The notes: generated from the letters alone by a model not told the origin. DNA of 64,000 nucleotides from Charina bottae (GCA_023362775.1 JALMGJ010000003.1:53111416-53175415); one strand, 5' to 3'; positions 12,281 through 23,882 are shown, counted from the stretch's first letter. Translations and numbers: made by a program.

Positions 12281-13660
12281 GGCCGGCGTTGCAAGCAGCG
12301 CGCAGGCATGGGAGAACTAAGAATTGGGGGTGGCTCACAGCGTGTGCGTGTGAATGCATGAGAGGGCCGGCCAGATCCGAGCCTTTCCTCCCCGGTGGGG
12401 TTCAGGGTCTGAACAGGCAGCATGGCTGTGGGGAAGAGGAAGGCTCTCTGTCCGGCTGGTCGCTTTTTCGCTTCACCCCCGGACTCGGCGGTGAGGTTTG
12501 GCAGCGTTTGAGACTGGGAGCCGGGCGGAGGGAGAGAGAGGGAAGGGGGGGTGTCTCACTTCTCTAACCTACCTGCTGCAGGGGCATTTCCAAGCCTAAC
12601 AATGCCTCCCCCCCCCAGCTCCAAGAGTTGAGAATCGGGAAGGGCCACGTGTCTGTGTGTGTGAGAGAAGAGGCCGGCGTTGCAAGCAGCGCGCAGGCAT
12701 GGGAGAACTAAGAATTGGGGGTGGCTCACAGCGTGTGCGTGTGAATGCGTGAGAGGGCCGGCCAGATCCGGCCCTTCCCGATTCTCAACTCTTGGAGCTG
12801 TGGGGTGGGGAGGCATTGTTAGGCTTGGAAATGCCCCTGCAGCAGGTAGGTTAGAGAAGCGAGACGCCCCCCCCTTCCCTCTCTCTCCCTCCGCCCGGCT
12901 CCCAGTCTCAAACGCGGCCTCGGCGCACGTGTGCGAAACCTCACCGCCGAGTCCGGGGGTGAAGCGAAAAAGCGACCAGCCGGACAGAGAGCCTTCCTCT
13001 TCCCCACAGCCATGCTGCCTGTTCAGACCCTGAACCCCATCGGGGAGGAAAGGCTCGGATCTGGCCGGCCCTCTCACACATTCACACGCACACGCTGTGA
13101 GCCACCCCCAATTCTTAGTTCTCCCATGCCTGCGCGCTGCTTGCAACGCCGGCCTCTTCTCTCACACACACAGACACATGGCCCTTCCCGATTCTCAACT
13201 CTTGGAGCTGTGGGGGGGGAGGCATTGTTAGGCTTGGAAATGCCCCTGCAGCAGGTAGGTTAGAGAAGCGAGACACCCCCCCTTCCCTCTCTCTCCCTCC
13301 GCCCGGCTCCCAGTCTCAAACGCTGCCAAACCTCACCGCGGAGTCCGGGGGTGAAGCGAAAAAGCGACCAGCCGGACAGAGAGCCTTCCTCTTCCCCACA
13401 GCCATGCTGCCTGTTCAGACCCTGAACCCCATCGGGGAGGAAAGGCTCGGATCTGGCCGGCCCTCTCACGCATTCACACGCACACGCTGTGAGCCACCCC
13501 CAATTCTTAGTTCTCCCATGCCTGCGCGCTGCTTGCAACGCCGGCCTCTTCTCTCACACACACAGACACATGGCCCTTCCCGATTCTCAACTCTTGGAGC
13601 TGTGGGGGGGGGGGAGGCATTGTTAGGCTTGGAAATGCCCCTGCAGCAGGTAGGTTAGAG
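12281..13660. repeat. inverted array of ~391-bp units inside the hAT element
   Basis: The word GGCCGGCGTTGCAAGCAGCG recurs at 12281 and 12672 on the + strand, a period of 391 bp. After about 12770 the same unit continues in reverse complement, with CCGGCCTC at 13149 and 13541, a period of 392. The layout is one full and one partial unit in one orientation, then two full and one partial unit in the other. Unit copies differ by few substitutions, by C/G run lengths and by one short GCGCACGTGTGCG insertion near 12924. Confidence 0.9.
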
Positions 13661-14392
13661 AAGCGTGCGGGCGCGTGGGGGGGGGGCGTGGGGGGCAGTT
13701 AAGGTGCTAGCTGCAACAGCTGCCCCCGAAGTGACCGTATTCCACTCTTCCAACAGAAATTCCCCCAAGGAAAGGGTCGCACTTTTTTCTCCGGGGAGGG
13801 GATATGAAGTTGGGGTACTAACTTACCCTCTAAAGTGTCTCCTCCTTTCCCTATGTGGTCCTTTTGCTAAAATTACCGTTATGACACCCCCCCCCCATGT
13901 TTTCCTCTGGAGTTGAGTTCTGGCGTTTCTGCTGTCAGTGGAGATGGCTCTCTCAAAGTTGGACGGTTCAAGTAACTGCTTCAGGCCACCGTTGTCTGCC
14001 TGCTTATTGCCGCGTGTTTTGATCGCGATTTTAAACGAAAGGAGGGGGGTTGTGTGTGTCCCGTTGGATAGGATCCGAAGGGCCGCTTTGGAAACGCTGC
14101 CCGACTCGGGCGAAAGTTGGAAGGCTCCCGAGGGCGGGAGGAGGAAGAATCAATCGCCCTCCTCCAGCGCCGGCCACCAACGTCTCCACCCGCAGCCTTT
14201 GGAGCCTGGTTTTAAACGGGCGCTCCTCTCCGCCCCGGCCGCCTCTGCCCGGCTCAGCTTTGTTTCCTCCGTGCACGCCTCCGGAGAAGCAGCCCCGTGA
14301 GTGGAAGTGAAGTGCTAATGTGGGACGAAGAGTCTCGATCCCGACAGGCACCCCGTGCATCTACTTCACAGAGTAGAGAAAGAGCGGCCTCT

Positions 14393-14970
14393 CCCTAGCT
14401 TGCGCGCTTGCTTGCTCCCCCTGCCCCCACGCACGTGTGCACGCCTTCGCCCACCGTAGGGGGCATAGCCGCCACCTCAGGCCGCGCCAGTCTCGAGGGG
14501 GGCGGGAAAATACGCCAAACGGTGGAGGGAAAGGCATAGGACGTATGAAAAAAGAAAGCGGCTTCTTCCTCGCTTGCGCGCGCGCTTGCTTCGAAAGAGA
14601 CAGGCAGACAGAAGACAGAAGAAGGAGACAGAGACGAAATCTCTGTGAGGGGGAGGGAGGAGAAGGGGCAGAGGTGGGGCAGGGGTGGTGGGTGCCGGCG
14701 AGGGAGAGAAGAAGGAAGGCAGTAAGGAACGGCGGTGGGAGCAGCGAGGATGGAGGAGAAGGTCTTCACGAAGGACCCCGGGGGAGGAGGCGGGGTGACG
14801 CTTCGCTCGCCGCCCGCCCGTCGTGGCTTACTCGGACCCCAGGGGAGGTGCAGTGGCGGACGTGGCGTGGCAGGCGTGGCAGCGGGCATGGTGTGCGTGG
14901 CCGCGGCGGGCAATGCAGTGGGGGTGGCGGGCATGGCGGCAGCAGGCCCTAAGTGTGCGCGATTGGTCCC
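14393..14970 (+). other. CpG-island-like segment, possible captured host promoter/first exon
   Basis: GC-rich sequence with many CpGs, purine-rich 5' UTR-like stretches (14590-14750) and an ATG at 14750. That ATG starts the peptide MEEKVFTKD before the sequence turns into GGGGGAGG repeats. The peptide resembles the start of the PP2A catalytic subunit as I remember it (MDEKVFTKE). With only nine codons this may be chance. No splice donor follows in frame. Confidence 0.3.
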
Positions 14971-15062
14971 CGCCCGCAAACCCCGCCCCCTTCCACATGA
15001 TTGGTCCCCACCTGCAAACCCCGCCCCCTTCCACGTGATTGGTCCCCGCCCGCAAACCCCAC
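14960..15062 (-). promoter_or_regulatory. three tandem CCAAT/GC-box modules
   Basis: ATTGGTCCCC followed by CCCGCAAACCCCGCCCCC repeats at a spacing of about 38 bp. ATTGG is an inverted CCAAT box (NF-Y type) and CCCCGCCCC is an Sp1-type GC box. Similar modules occur in the hAT elements at 2696 and 18905. Confidence 0.6.
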
Positions 15063-15148
15063 CCCCTGGCTCTCGAGCACTTCAAAATGTGCACGAGCAT
15101 ATCAAAATGGCTCCCGGCAAAAAAAGTTTGCCGACCCCTGTCCTAGAG

Positions 15149-16243
15149 CACTGGGAGAAATCCCTCCTGCTTCATCTTCTGCCTCTCTGCCATGCATGTG
15201 ACCTGTCAGTTGGATAACAGATGCAGCAAAGGAACATGGGTTGAAGTGGAAGGGAGAAATCAAGAAATGCTGCAAAGGAAAGGGAAAATAGTTTGAGGAT
15301 TAGCCTTACCAGCTTCATTGCCTAGGTATCGTTTTACTCTCCCCAAATTTCGTCTTTGAAAGTTCTCACACCAAACAGTTTTCTGAAAAATTATTTTGGA
15401 ATATGTTTCAAAAGACTACAGTACTATACTGTGAAAAATTGGTTGTATAGTCCCTGGGCTTCTGGCCTCCCAGTCCTTAATTATGTGAAAGACACATTAG
15501 AACTGGGCCCCGGGTTCTGTTTTGAAACCAAATTCTTACATCCAGCACAGAAACATGATACAGCCTCCCCCTGATCCTGAACTGGAGGTCTCTTTTCTTA
15601 CTGCTGAATGCCTCTGGCCCTGCACAGAGTATCTCACATGTGTAACTATGGAGGTTAGAGTGCTAGAGCTCAACCAACAGTTATCTGAATTGGTCCATGT
15701 AATTAGACCTTAAGTAAGGCTACCAGATGATGATTAGATGGCAGCAGGGAGATACAGAAAGCTTTAAATCTGCAGCTCAGATCTGGTAGCCCTAGCTTAA
15801 GCTGCAAATGTTATTCACTACATGGTCATTTTCAGTTTCATCTAGTAAAGGCTCTTCTCAGCTGTACATGATTATGACCTTCTTTTCCATCATGCAGCTC
15901 CTCTGATCTCCCAGCCAGACACTTGAACCACAGACGGTAAGATTTATGTAATTTTAAACAAAAGTAACATTTCAGGGCAGGAAAAGGCCATGGAATCTTA
16001 TGCTCTTTTGCCCCCCAAGGGTTTGCATCCTGTTGGTGTCGCGTTTCTTTCTTGTTAGTACTTATCTGCTCACTTTTGCCTCTGTTCTCAACTGCATTTT
16101 TGATTACTGGCTAATAGCGGTCCTTCCTGGTCATTCATTTAGGCCTCCTGTGTAAAGTCAAGTCTCTTTGCACTCTCCCTGCACTCAGTCATTTGCTGGC
16201 CTCAAATCCCACTCTGAAGTATTTGAGCATCACCTTTCAGCTA

Positions 16244-16244
<1 letters not shown>
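15149..16244. other. intergenic stretch without a supported gene
   Basis: No exon or repeat end was recognised. The open frames at 15356 and 15522 are short and lack flanking signals. Confidence 0.45.

Positions 16245-16326
<82 letters not shown>
16245..16326. repeat. compound (TCTG)n(TCTA)n microsatellite
   Basis: About eleven TCTG units run directly into about nine TCTA units without interruption. Confidence 0.95.
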
Positions 16327-16327
<1 letters not shown>

Positions 16328-18904
16328 GATGTGTGTGTGTATTTACTCTGCCTCTCTATTCATGGCTAACAATAAAATAAGATTCAAATTAAAATATTTT
16401 AATTATTTTAAAAGGTAATACAAACAGCCATTAACCATTAAAAGCTTGGCAATGAGATGTGTAACAGCTGCATTTTTCTTAACACTGGGGAGAAAAAACA
16501 TGGGGCCAAACGAAAACCTTAAAGAAGTGCATTTTGCAGCCTGGAAGTGACACAGGAGAAGGCACCCTCTTGAGTACCAGATAAATGAGGTTCTGACGTG
16601 GAGGACATCTAGTTCAGAAGGACCTCAGATAAGCTTTGAGCTCTTTAGGGCTTGAAGGTTAATACCAACCCTTTAAGTTGTGCCTGATAAGCACTTGGCA
16701 CCAAGTGCAAATATTTTAATCCAGTCATTACATGTCCCCTCTACCTTGCCCTGGTTAGCAGCCTGCTGCCCCAATTTGTATCAATTTTCTCCCTTTCCTT
16801 CCATGTTCTGCTTGCCTCTCCCTTCATGACCTGTTGTAAAGACCCCTTTCTTAGTTAATGAATATAAGCTTCATATTCTTAACTCCAGAGGAGCTTTATC
16901 AACTTCTTCTCCTTCTTCCTGTGACTGTAATACTGTCAGTGTAATCACAGTAATTCACCTCACCACCCTTACTTAGGAAGCTAATAGCAGAAATGCCATT
17001 CTGCATTTGTCAAAGATCTACTATCCAGAAAACCTTCACAGAGACTTGCAGTCATGAATACCATCTATAGAAATGAAGGCAAGAACAATTCATTACCCTT
17101 GCAACTATCTGTGCATATTCTGAAACAACCGTTGGAACAGCACAACTAGGAGCCTTTGTAACCTTTCGACAATTAACTCTGGGCAAGCTTGCAACTGGAA
17201 TTAATTCATTCCCTTTGACATGAAGTGATGGCCATCATACAAACCACAAAACTGTCCCCATTAGCCAATTTTATGGCCGCTTTGTTCTTTATTCATCATG
17301 GCTGGAAAGCTAAGGCTCCTGTACCTTTCGTAGTGGTGCAGAAACTGAAACCAAAGTTGCTACCATAAGCAACTTTCCAAAGCTTTTATGGTAACATGAT
17401 AGTACAAGTGTACCTATTGAAATGTCCTCTTCAGTGCCATCTAGCAAAGGGTTAAGCCAGATTTTGAATCCAATAATTAAAAGGGGGAAAGGGGCTATGT
17501 TGGAGTAATATTTACATACACCATTTAAGTCTGCAGGTCTCTTTCCTTCATCCTTCAAAGACCCCTCTCATACATTTTCTCTCTTTTTCACCCAACTCCT
17601 ACCACACCAGATCAACTCACAGACTCCTTCCCAGATTTCTTATCCCCACATCTACCAAACCCATTTTAGTATATAGTCCACTGGCATGGAGAAGATGTGG
17701 TGGTGGTGAGAGTTGTCTTTTGTTTGACTGCTTTACAATAAAGTATATGTCGTGATGGCACCCATGCCACCCTGACATAGTAAAGTAGGTCGCCTAAGCA
17801 TATCACCCAGCCAAGGCGCCGGAGCTTTCAATGGGAAGGAACTCAGTAGCAAACTGCCGGACAGGCAAATCACCGAGAGGTGTGGATTAGCCGGAAGGCA
17901 TTCAGCACCTTCAATGGAAAGCACCTGTCTTGTCCTGCAGCAGGCGAGAGACAGAGAGGGATGTAATTGATTAACACATTCTAAGGGGAGGGGGGAAATT
18001 GGGAACCTATTAAACTGCAAGATCTTGTTAACTATAATTCACTTGAATCTTTAAAGTGAAAAGGATCGCTCGCTGTAAATGAAGCTTTTACATATCCTAC
18101 GTGGTGTGTGGTGAAGCTTTCATTTATTAGTAGAAGGATCGGAGCCTCACAGTATATGAGAATGTTAGGTGGACATTGTATTGCAGTTCCGCAAAACATA
18201 AAATGTCACAATTGCACTCGTTTGCACCTGCTGCATTCTTGCATTACCTTAGTTTTATTGTCTTGATTTTATTCAATGTTTCAAATAAGTTTCTATGATT
18301 TTCATCAGTGTAAACTGCCAGAAGTTGGAATAGATGAAATAATATATACATTCTATATATAATAATATATACATTGGAAAGCAGTGACATAATGTGAAGA
18401 AAGGTTCAAGATTAGAAGAAGCTATAAGAGAAGAGAAGATACAGTATAAGATACTCCACTTTTTCAGCATATTCAAGCTGCCCATCAACATCTTCTGATT
18501 GTAATAGTTAAATACTGCCTTCAATATCAGAGGTAGGAGGCTCCCTGGCTGTGGTGAAAGATGTTCTCCAAGGAAATTAGAATGGCTTTCACTGATTTAA
18601 GCAGAGAATTTATTTTGGTTGCTGTTTTGCATAGCTTTTGGATTATTTTCATGTAATAATTCTGCTTTCTGTTAAAAAGTTTTATATTCTTTATTTCTTT
18701 GCTATACTGTTTTAAACTAGCACTTGAAAATACAGACCTGATTAGGAACTACTGCAAACAGCCTATGTGGAAGCACCCAATGACTTTTACCATTTTGTAC
18801 CCGGACATAGTTGCCAATTATAGTCACCTGGTTTACTGTGTGCTAGAGACTTAGGACTGATCCACACCACCAGCTTGCCCCAGTGCGAGTAGGGCACCTT
18901 GAGG
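16327..18904. other. intergenic stretch without a supported gene
   Basis: Mostly unique-looking sequence. A less AT-rich patch at about 17740-18170 contains CpGs and TAATTGATTA-type homeobox-like words; it could be a conserved non-coding element, but nothing in the sequence proves that. Confidence 0.4.
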
Positions 18905-19171
18905 CAGGGGTTCCCAACCTCTTTGGCACCAAGGACCGGTTTCAAAAGATGATTTTTCTACGGACTGGGGGGGCGGAGTTTCTGGGATTTCTGCGGACTG
19001 GGGGGTGGGGTTTGCAGGCGGGAGCCAATCACAAGCACCAGGGGGCAGGGTTTGCGGGCGGGAGCCAATCGTGCAGAAGGGGGCGGGGTTTGCGGATGGG
19101 AGCCCTGCAGCCCAGTTCCTAACAGGCCGCGGCCCACTAGTGAGCCGCGGCCCACAGGTTGGGGACCCCTG
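18905..19171. mobile_element. non-autonomous hAT element, family D (CAGGGGTTCCCAACC ends)
   Basis: The ends CAGGGGTTCCCAACCTC and AGGTTGGGGACCCCTG are inverted repeats, with 8-bp flanks CCTTGAGG and TCTTGAGG (7 of 8 identical). The interior has GGACCGG and GGCCGCGGCCCAC words as in Charlie/MER-type hATs. It also has three copies of the CCAAT/GC-box module at about 40-bp spacing (18995-19103; two complete, with GAGCCAATC, and one partial). Confidence 0.85.
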
Positions 19172-19365
19172 TCTTGAGGTCAGGAATGCATGACATTGTC
19201 TTCTACCCAATTGCAGCCCATGAGGAAGTCAACCTCTGCTTTTCTTTTTCTGCTACACATCAAAAGCAGCATTTTCTAATTTGTGCTGGCTCAAGCCATG
19301 TTTGCCTGCTGCAGTTTATTTCATTGTAAGCGACCGTTGTAGGTGACCAATTGGTTCCTGTGTAC

Positions 19366-19777
19366 CAGTGCCGGAATTAGGCATAATCTAAACAAGCTAC
19401 AGCTTAGGGCCTCACAATCTGCAGGACCTCACAAAATTTCAGATTTATTTTTTTTTTTGGCTTTTACAATTTGCATTTAAGTATAGTTTCCAGGGTACAC
19501 TATATTATAATCTATGGGAGAGATAGAGAGATCAAGCCAGCCAAATAATAAATATGTAATCTGTAAATGCATTCATTTGAAAATAATTGGTATTTTTCAC
19601 TTTAAATACCTTGCTATTAAATGATTAAAAGGCATTTTCAATTTTTCATTTTTTTTGTGGTGACCCAAGGTCCTGTTTTGCTACACACCTTTGTGAGACC
19701 TTCCGGTATAACTTTTTAACAAGGGGACTCCAAGCTTTATATAGCTTAGGGCCCCGCCAAGTCTAAATCCAGCACTG
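19366..19777. mobile_element. non-autonomous hAT element, family E (CAGTGCCGGAATTAG end)
   Basis: The ends CAGTGCCGGAATTAGGC and TCTAAATCCAGCACTG are imperfect inverted repeats. The flanking 8-bp words are CTGTGTAC (19358-19365) and CTGTGTAA (19778-19785). The interior is AT-rich and non-coding. Confidence 0.8.
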
Positions 19778-20439
19778 CTGTGTAAGGTGTCCTTAAGGTC
19801 CTGCCTTCCACAGCCCTTTTTCCTCTCTTTCAAGTTTTTTAACACAATGGACAGTGGAACAGGGACCCGCTGGGCTTCACTTTTTCACAGAGGGAAAGTG
19901 AAAGGATTAAGGTTTTTTTTTAACCAGGTGAAATTGACAAGATCCCTGCCACTTTCTCCCTCAAGGCCACAGGGAAAAGTGGTAAAACTTTGTGGGTATT
20001 TTTATTTCTGTTTCTTTTTGACTGGTCCAGGAGAGGTAAAGAACCAAGGGAATCCACCAAGAGAGGCCTAACAATCGTGGTTTGGGCAGATCATCAGGAC
20101 ATCACTGGTCCAAGTGGAGGAAAGGGGTTGATCTCCAGAAAAGGATTTCTTAAGCTGGCTTCATTTGCAGCCAATTTACAAATGAGAGACAAGCGGCTTA
20201 AGGCTGCAGTGCGGAAAAGCCCTTATTTGCAGTTCATCTGAAGTCCAGGCTTAAATAGATTAAGACTTACAGTTCTGGCTCCATGCTTTCTTCTAGTCAT
20301 GTTGTGAAAAGGCACAAATTCCCACAATAGAATTTGAAGTGGCCAACTTTTATTCCTTATTCCATTTTAGAAGAAAGCAGATTGATTAGGTACAGGAAAT
20401 TGTTGCTTAATAGACAGACAGACAGATGATAGATACAGA

Positions 20440-20645
20440 TTTGAATCTCAGCTTTCCTCCAAGAGTCCAAGGCAGCTTAAATGGATCTCCCTTCATGTTA
20501 TCCCCACAGAAGGAACCCTCTGAGATAGGTTGAGCAGGGAGAGAATGACTGGTTCAAAATCACCCAGTGAGTTTCCATGGCTAAGAAGAACTGAAGATCT
20601 GTCTAATTTGGCATCCTATTTCCCAAAGCAGCCAACCAGAAGCCC
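20440..20645 (-). mobile_element. degenerate tRNA-derived CORE-type SINE
   Basis: Words such as CAAGGCAGCTTAAATGG, ATGTTATCCCCACAG, GAGAATGACTGGTTCAAAATCACCC and GTTTCCATGGCTAAG follow the order of the common reptilian SINE with a CR1/L2-like tail read in reverse. The tRNA-like head at the right end is badly decayed. Confidence 0.5.
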
Positions 20646-20702
20646 ACAAGGCGGATATAACCCGGATATAACTCCTGCCATTCTTGCCCAGAAACTGGTA
20701 TA

Positions 20703-21034
20703 GGTAAAGGTTCCCCCCGCACATTTGTGCAGTCATGTCCGACTCTAGGGGCTGGTGCTCATCTCCGTTTGTTAGCTGAAGAGCCAGCGCTGTCCGAAGA
20801 TGCTTCCACGGTCATGTGGCCGCATGACGCACGCGGAACACTGTTACCTATCCACCGAAGTGGCACCTATTAATCTACTTGCATTTGCATGCTTTCGAAT
20901 TGCTAGGTTGGCAAGAGCTGGGGCGAGTGCGGGAGCTCACACTGTCACATGGGACTAGGGATTCGAACCTCCAAACTTGCAACCTTCCAATCGACAAGCC
21001 TGGCGTCTTACCCGCTGAGCCACCACGCCCCTGT
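20703..21034 (-). mobile_element. Sauria-SINE-like tRNA/Bov-B-tail SINE, copy 1
   Basis: Flanked by a perfect 14-bp duplication CAGAAACTGGTATA (20689-20702 and 21035-21048). On the - strand the head reads GGGGCGTGGTGGCTCAGCGG (box A) and GGTTCGAATCCC (box B); the 3' end contains GAGTCGGACATGACTGC, shared with Bov-B tails. Full length. Confidence 0.88.
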
Positions 21035-21359
21035 CAGAAACTGGTATACAGAGGTATAAACTGAAAGTAATAGCCAAAGGTAGCTTTGTCCTCTAGGAAA
21101 TTGTCTAATATCCTTCTAAAGCTATCTAACTTAGTGGTGGTCGCATCCTGTTAAAATAAATTCTGTTTCCTTTTCCAATCAATTTCATTGGATGACTCCA
21201 TATACTAAAGAGTGAGAAAGGATGATGTAATCGAAGTGTTGCTCTCCTCTATGTGTGCAGCTCCTAAAACAAGGACTGGGAGCCTATGACTCTCAGGCCA
21301 TGCTGAACTGCAACTCCCATCATCCCATACCATTAGCATGTTTGCTGTGTGGCTAGACT

Positions 21360-22050
21360 TAGAACTTTTAGAGGTGTGTTACACAACGCTGCTCCCAGGT
21401 TCGGCTTATGGTCAATCACTCACACACTCACAGACTGTTGAGGCACGCGGATCTGTCTGCCCCCCTTGCTTTCTACCTGGGTTTTCCAGATAGGTGCGGC
21501 TTGAGCAGACAAGACACACAGCCCTGGTCAACAGCCGGGAAATAATTAGGGACACACACAAATCACTTCCAACCGAACACTGAGGCACAACAGGTTCTTT
21601 GTAATACACGGAGACCCAGTGAATTTAAAGGAACAGCAAAACTTTACTGGTTGCAAGGTACATTTACTCTTCCTCACATATTTGAAAGAAATCATGAAAG
21701 CACACACTCATCCACACTTGCTCATGTCTTTCTCAGCTAGCATACACACTTACTCATGTCTTACACATGCACGCACACACTCATCCACACTTACTCATGT
21801 CTTTCTCAGCTAGGCTGCCAGGCACTAGCTAGAGGGACGGAAGCCGCCAAGTCTGGATCCAAAGATGACTCAAGGAGTGGGTGGGCTTTGGGACCCCCTT
21901 TATCCCCAAAAATCCTTGCTTTGTGACTCACAAGACTGGCAGCTGCTCTTGTCTTGTTAATTTACAAGTCTGGTAGCTGTTGATGGGATTTGGGGTGGGG
22001 GTTTCCAGGTGCTCAGGCCCAACTTCCTCTGTCTGGTTCAGGTGACATTT
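21360..22050 (-). mobile_element. candidate LTR-retroelement remnant (solo LTR-like)
   Basis: Read on the - strand there is a TATA-like GGGATAAAGG (near 21900), a tandemly duplicated middle of about 75 bp (21700-21815), then AGTAAAGTTTTGCTG (polyadenylation-like, near 21640) and a U5-like stretch. No matching target duplication or internal coding region was found, so this is tentative. No gag, pol or env frame is present. Confidence 0.3.
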
Positions 22051-22194
22051 TTCCTTTGTTTCCTTAACGACTTGCTTCCTTCTTATCTACCTCCCCAAAG
22101 GGATCTTATAAACAAGATTCCTGGCTTTTTGTCCTCTCTGCTTAGGTGCCTGCTTCATCTTTAGGTTATGGCAGCTTCAGCCTAGTCTCACAGG

Positions 22195-22292
22195 TGACCA
22201 ACCTGATGTCCTTCAAATATGTTGGGACAACTGCTCAGAATTTTGGGAATTGTATTCTGACCAAATCAGGGGGCATCAGGTTGGGAGAAAGT
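22195..22292. mobile_element. small hAT-type MITE remnant
   Basis: CCAACCTGATGTCC at the left and GGGGCATCAGGTTGGGAGAA at the right are inverted, with the internal words CAGAATTTTGGGAATTGTA. This is the layout of a common small reptilian hAT MITE. No clean target duplication was seen. Confidence 0.5.
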
Positions 22293-22805
22293 GCACATTC
22301 TTCACATGTCACACCATGTTATAATAGTAGATGTGGTACTTCCCAGGCTTGCCTTGAAGCTTGGGACCTTGAAGCCATCACAACTTTGCTATTGGTCAAA
22401 CCCTGTTCTTTGAGATGGGGTAGAGGCAGCCACTAGACTTGCTTTTTACAGGCTTATCTGATAATGCCAGGGACTGCTGTGAAACAGATGCTCAGCTTCT
22501 CAACTCCTGGCCTTGTCAAGTCCATAAGGGAGTCTACAAGGCAGAAGATGGTGGCTACTGAAAGGACCACTGCTTAGACTTATATCACTGGCCACAAGCC
22601 CAAGTTGAGAAGCAGCCAAGAGCTATTCTCATCAGAGGTCTCCTTAAATGTCCCAACATGTCATGCGCTGATGCTAGGCCTGCATCTCTATAAACTACAA
22701 ATAACAATAACATTATTAAACCTCTTAATCATTTTATCTTTCCAAAAGCATGGTAGAATGATCTGGTTTCACTGTAGCTCATGAATCCCACACAGCATTT
22801 GTGGA

Positions 22806-22971
22806 CAGGGCCGCAACTGGGGGGGGGGGGGGGCAAGTGGGGCATGTGCCCCGGGCGCCGCACTGGGAGAGTGTGCCAAAATGACAAAATAGTATTTGTA
22901 TACTGAATGTTTCCTGGGGGGGCAGAATCCATGTTTGCCCCGGGGTGACACAGACCCTAGTTGCCCTTCTG
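22806..22971. mobile_element. non-autonomous hAT element, family F
   Basis: CAGGGCCGCAACTGG at the left and CCCTAGTTGCCCTTCTG at the right are imperfect inverted repeats. A perfect 8-bp duplication TTTGTGGA lies at 22798-22805 and 22972-22979. The G run at 22820-22834 is part of the element. Confidence 0.85.
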
Positions 22972-22979
22972 TTTGTGGA

Positions 22980-23331
22980 GGGAATGTCCTGGCTAGGAAT
23001 AAGGAATCCTGGTTGCTCCTGGCTATTTTTTTGGATCATTAGTCATCTCTAAGAGCAGCACCATGATTAGGCCATGTCCTCTCGCTATTTCTGTTTTGCA
23101 GCCTCAGGAGCTGGCAGGCCTCTTTTATTCACTGCAGCATATGGAATAGCTCTGCAGAGTACAGACACAAATCAATAGACTTTCACCTAGCCTGTAATCC
23201 AGCTTTGTCTTCTTTCCTTCGTGGTAGAGGAAAGGGAGAGCACAATCGTCATGTGAGTGCAGCACAGAGGGACCTCTAGTGGCTGTCTAACATAATGTAA
23301 GGAGAACTGACTAAAAGAAACTGACTAAAAG

Positions 23332-23373
<42 letters not shown>

Positions 23374-23880
23374 CATTTTCAAAGAAAAAACAAAGGAATC
23401 CCTAAATATTCATGGCTCTATAATCTAGATAGAATTTGAGCCAAATTTGTCAATCTCGTTTTGTCCAGCTGTGTTGGAGCAGTTATCAGAATTCCCAGTA
23501 CTGTAGGTTGCTATCACAAAGAGTATTCATACTTGGATATACCTCATTTTATATTCTTATATAACTCTCAATTTAAATTCATCTCTATGGTGGGAGGATA
23601 AGATCAACATGATAGTGGAGCTGCTTTTTATAGTAACAAAAGTATTTTAGTGTAACGCTGGGTATTTTATTGTAATCATAGTAGCATCTTGGGCAAAGGC
23701 GTAACGATTTTATGCAGAAACTCTCCAGTTCCTGTAAGACTTCAGTCATCTGAAAAGGCCCCAATAGATACAATGCATTCAAGGCTATCTCGTCTCGTTT
23801 CGTGTCAGAAATGCAGGAAATAAAAAAGGGAAAATATTAATTAAAATTTAAAAAGTTAAAACATTTAATAAAAATATAAA
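22980..23880. other. intergenic stretch with a (GT)n tract
   Basis: No supported gene. The only structure is the dinucleotide tract at 23335-23370. Confidence 0.45.
23335..23370. repeat. (GT)n microsatellite
   Basis: About 18 uninterrupted GT units. Confidence 0.97.
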
Positions 23881-23882
23881 AT

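Larger units (their letters stand above)
11739..15140. mobile_element. 3.4-kb GC-rich non-autonomous hAT element, family C
   Basis: The left end CAAGGGTCGG and right end GTTTGCCGACCCCTG are imperfect inverted repeats, and a perfect 8-bp duplication TCCTAGAG flanks the whole (11731-11738 and 15141-15148). Between them lie 3.4 kb of CpG-rich sequence unlike the AT-rich surroundings. No transposase is visible. The interior contains an inverted array of about 391-bp units (12281-13660), CpG-island-like unique sequence (13660-14970), and three tandem CCAAT/GC-box modules (14960-15062). Long open frames here on both strands are a by-product of GC-richness and the palindromic array. The composition suggests captured promoter sequence. 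Confidence 0.85.

Noticed and set aside
12289..14979. Many long open frames on both strands (up to 196 codons) in the 12.3-15.0 kb block
   Set aside because: They arise from GC-rich, stop-poor sequence and from the inverted 391-bp unit array; the same peptide recurs on both strands because of the palindrome. No splice sites or domains support them.
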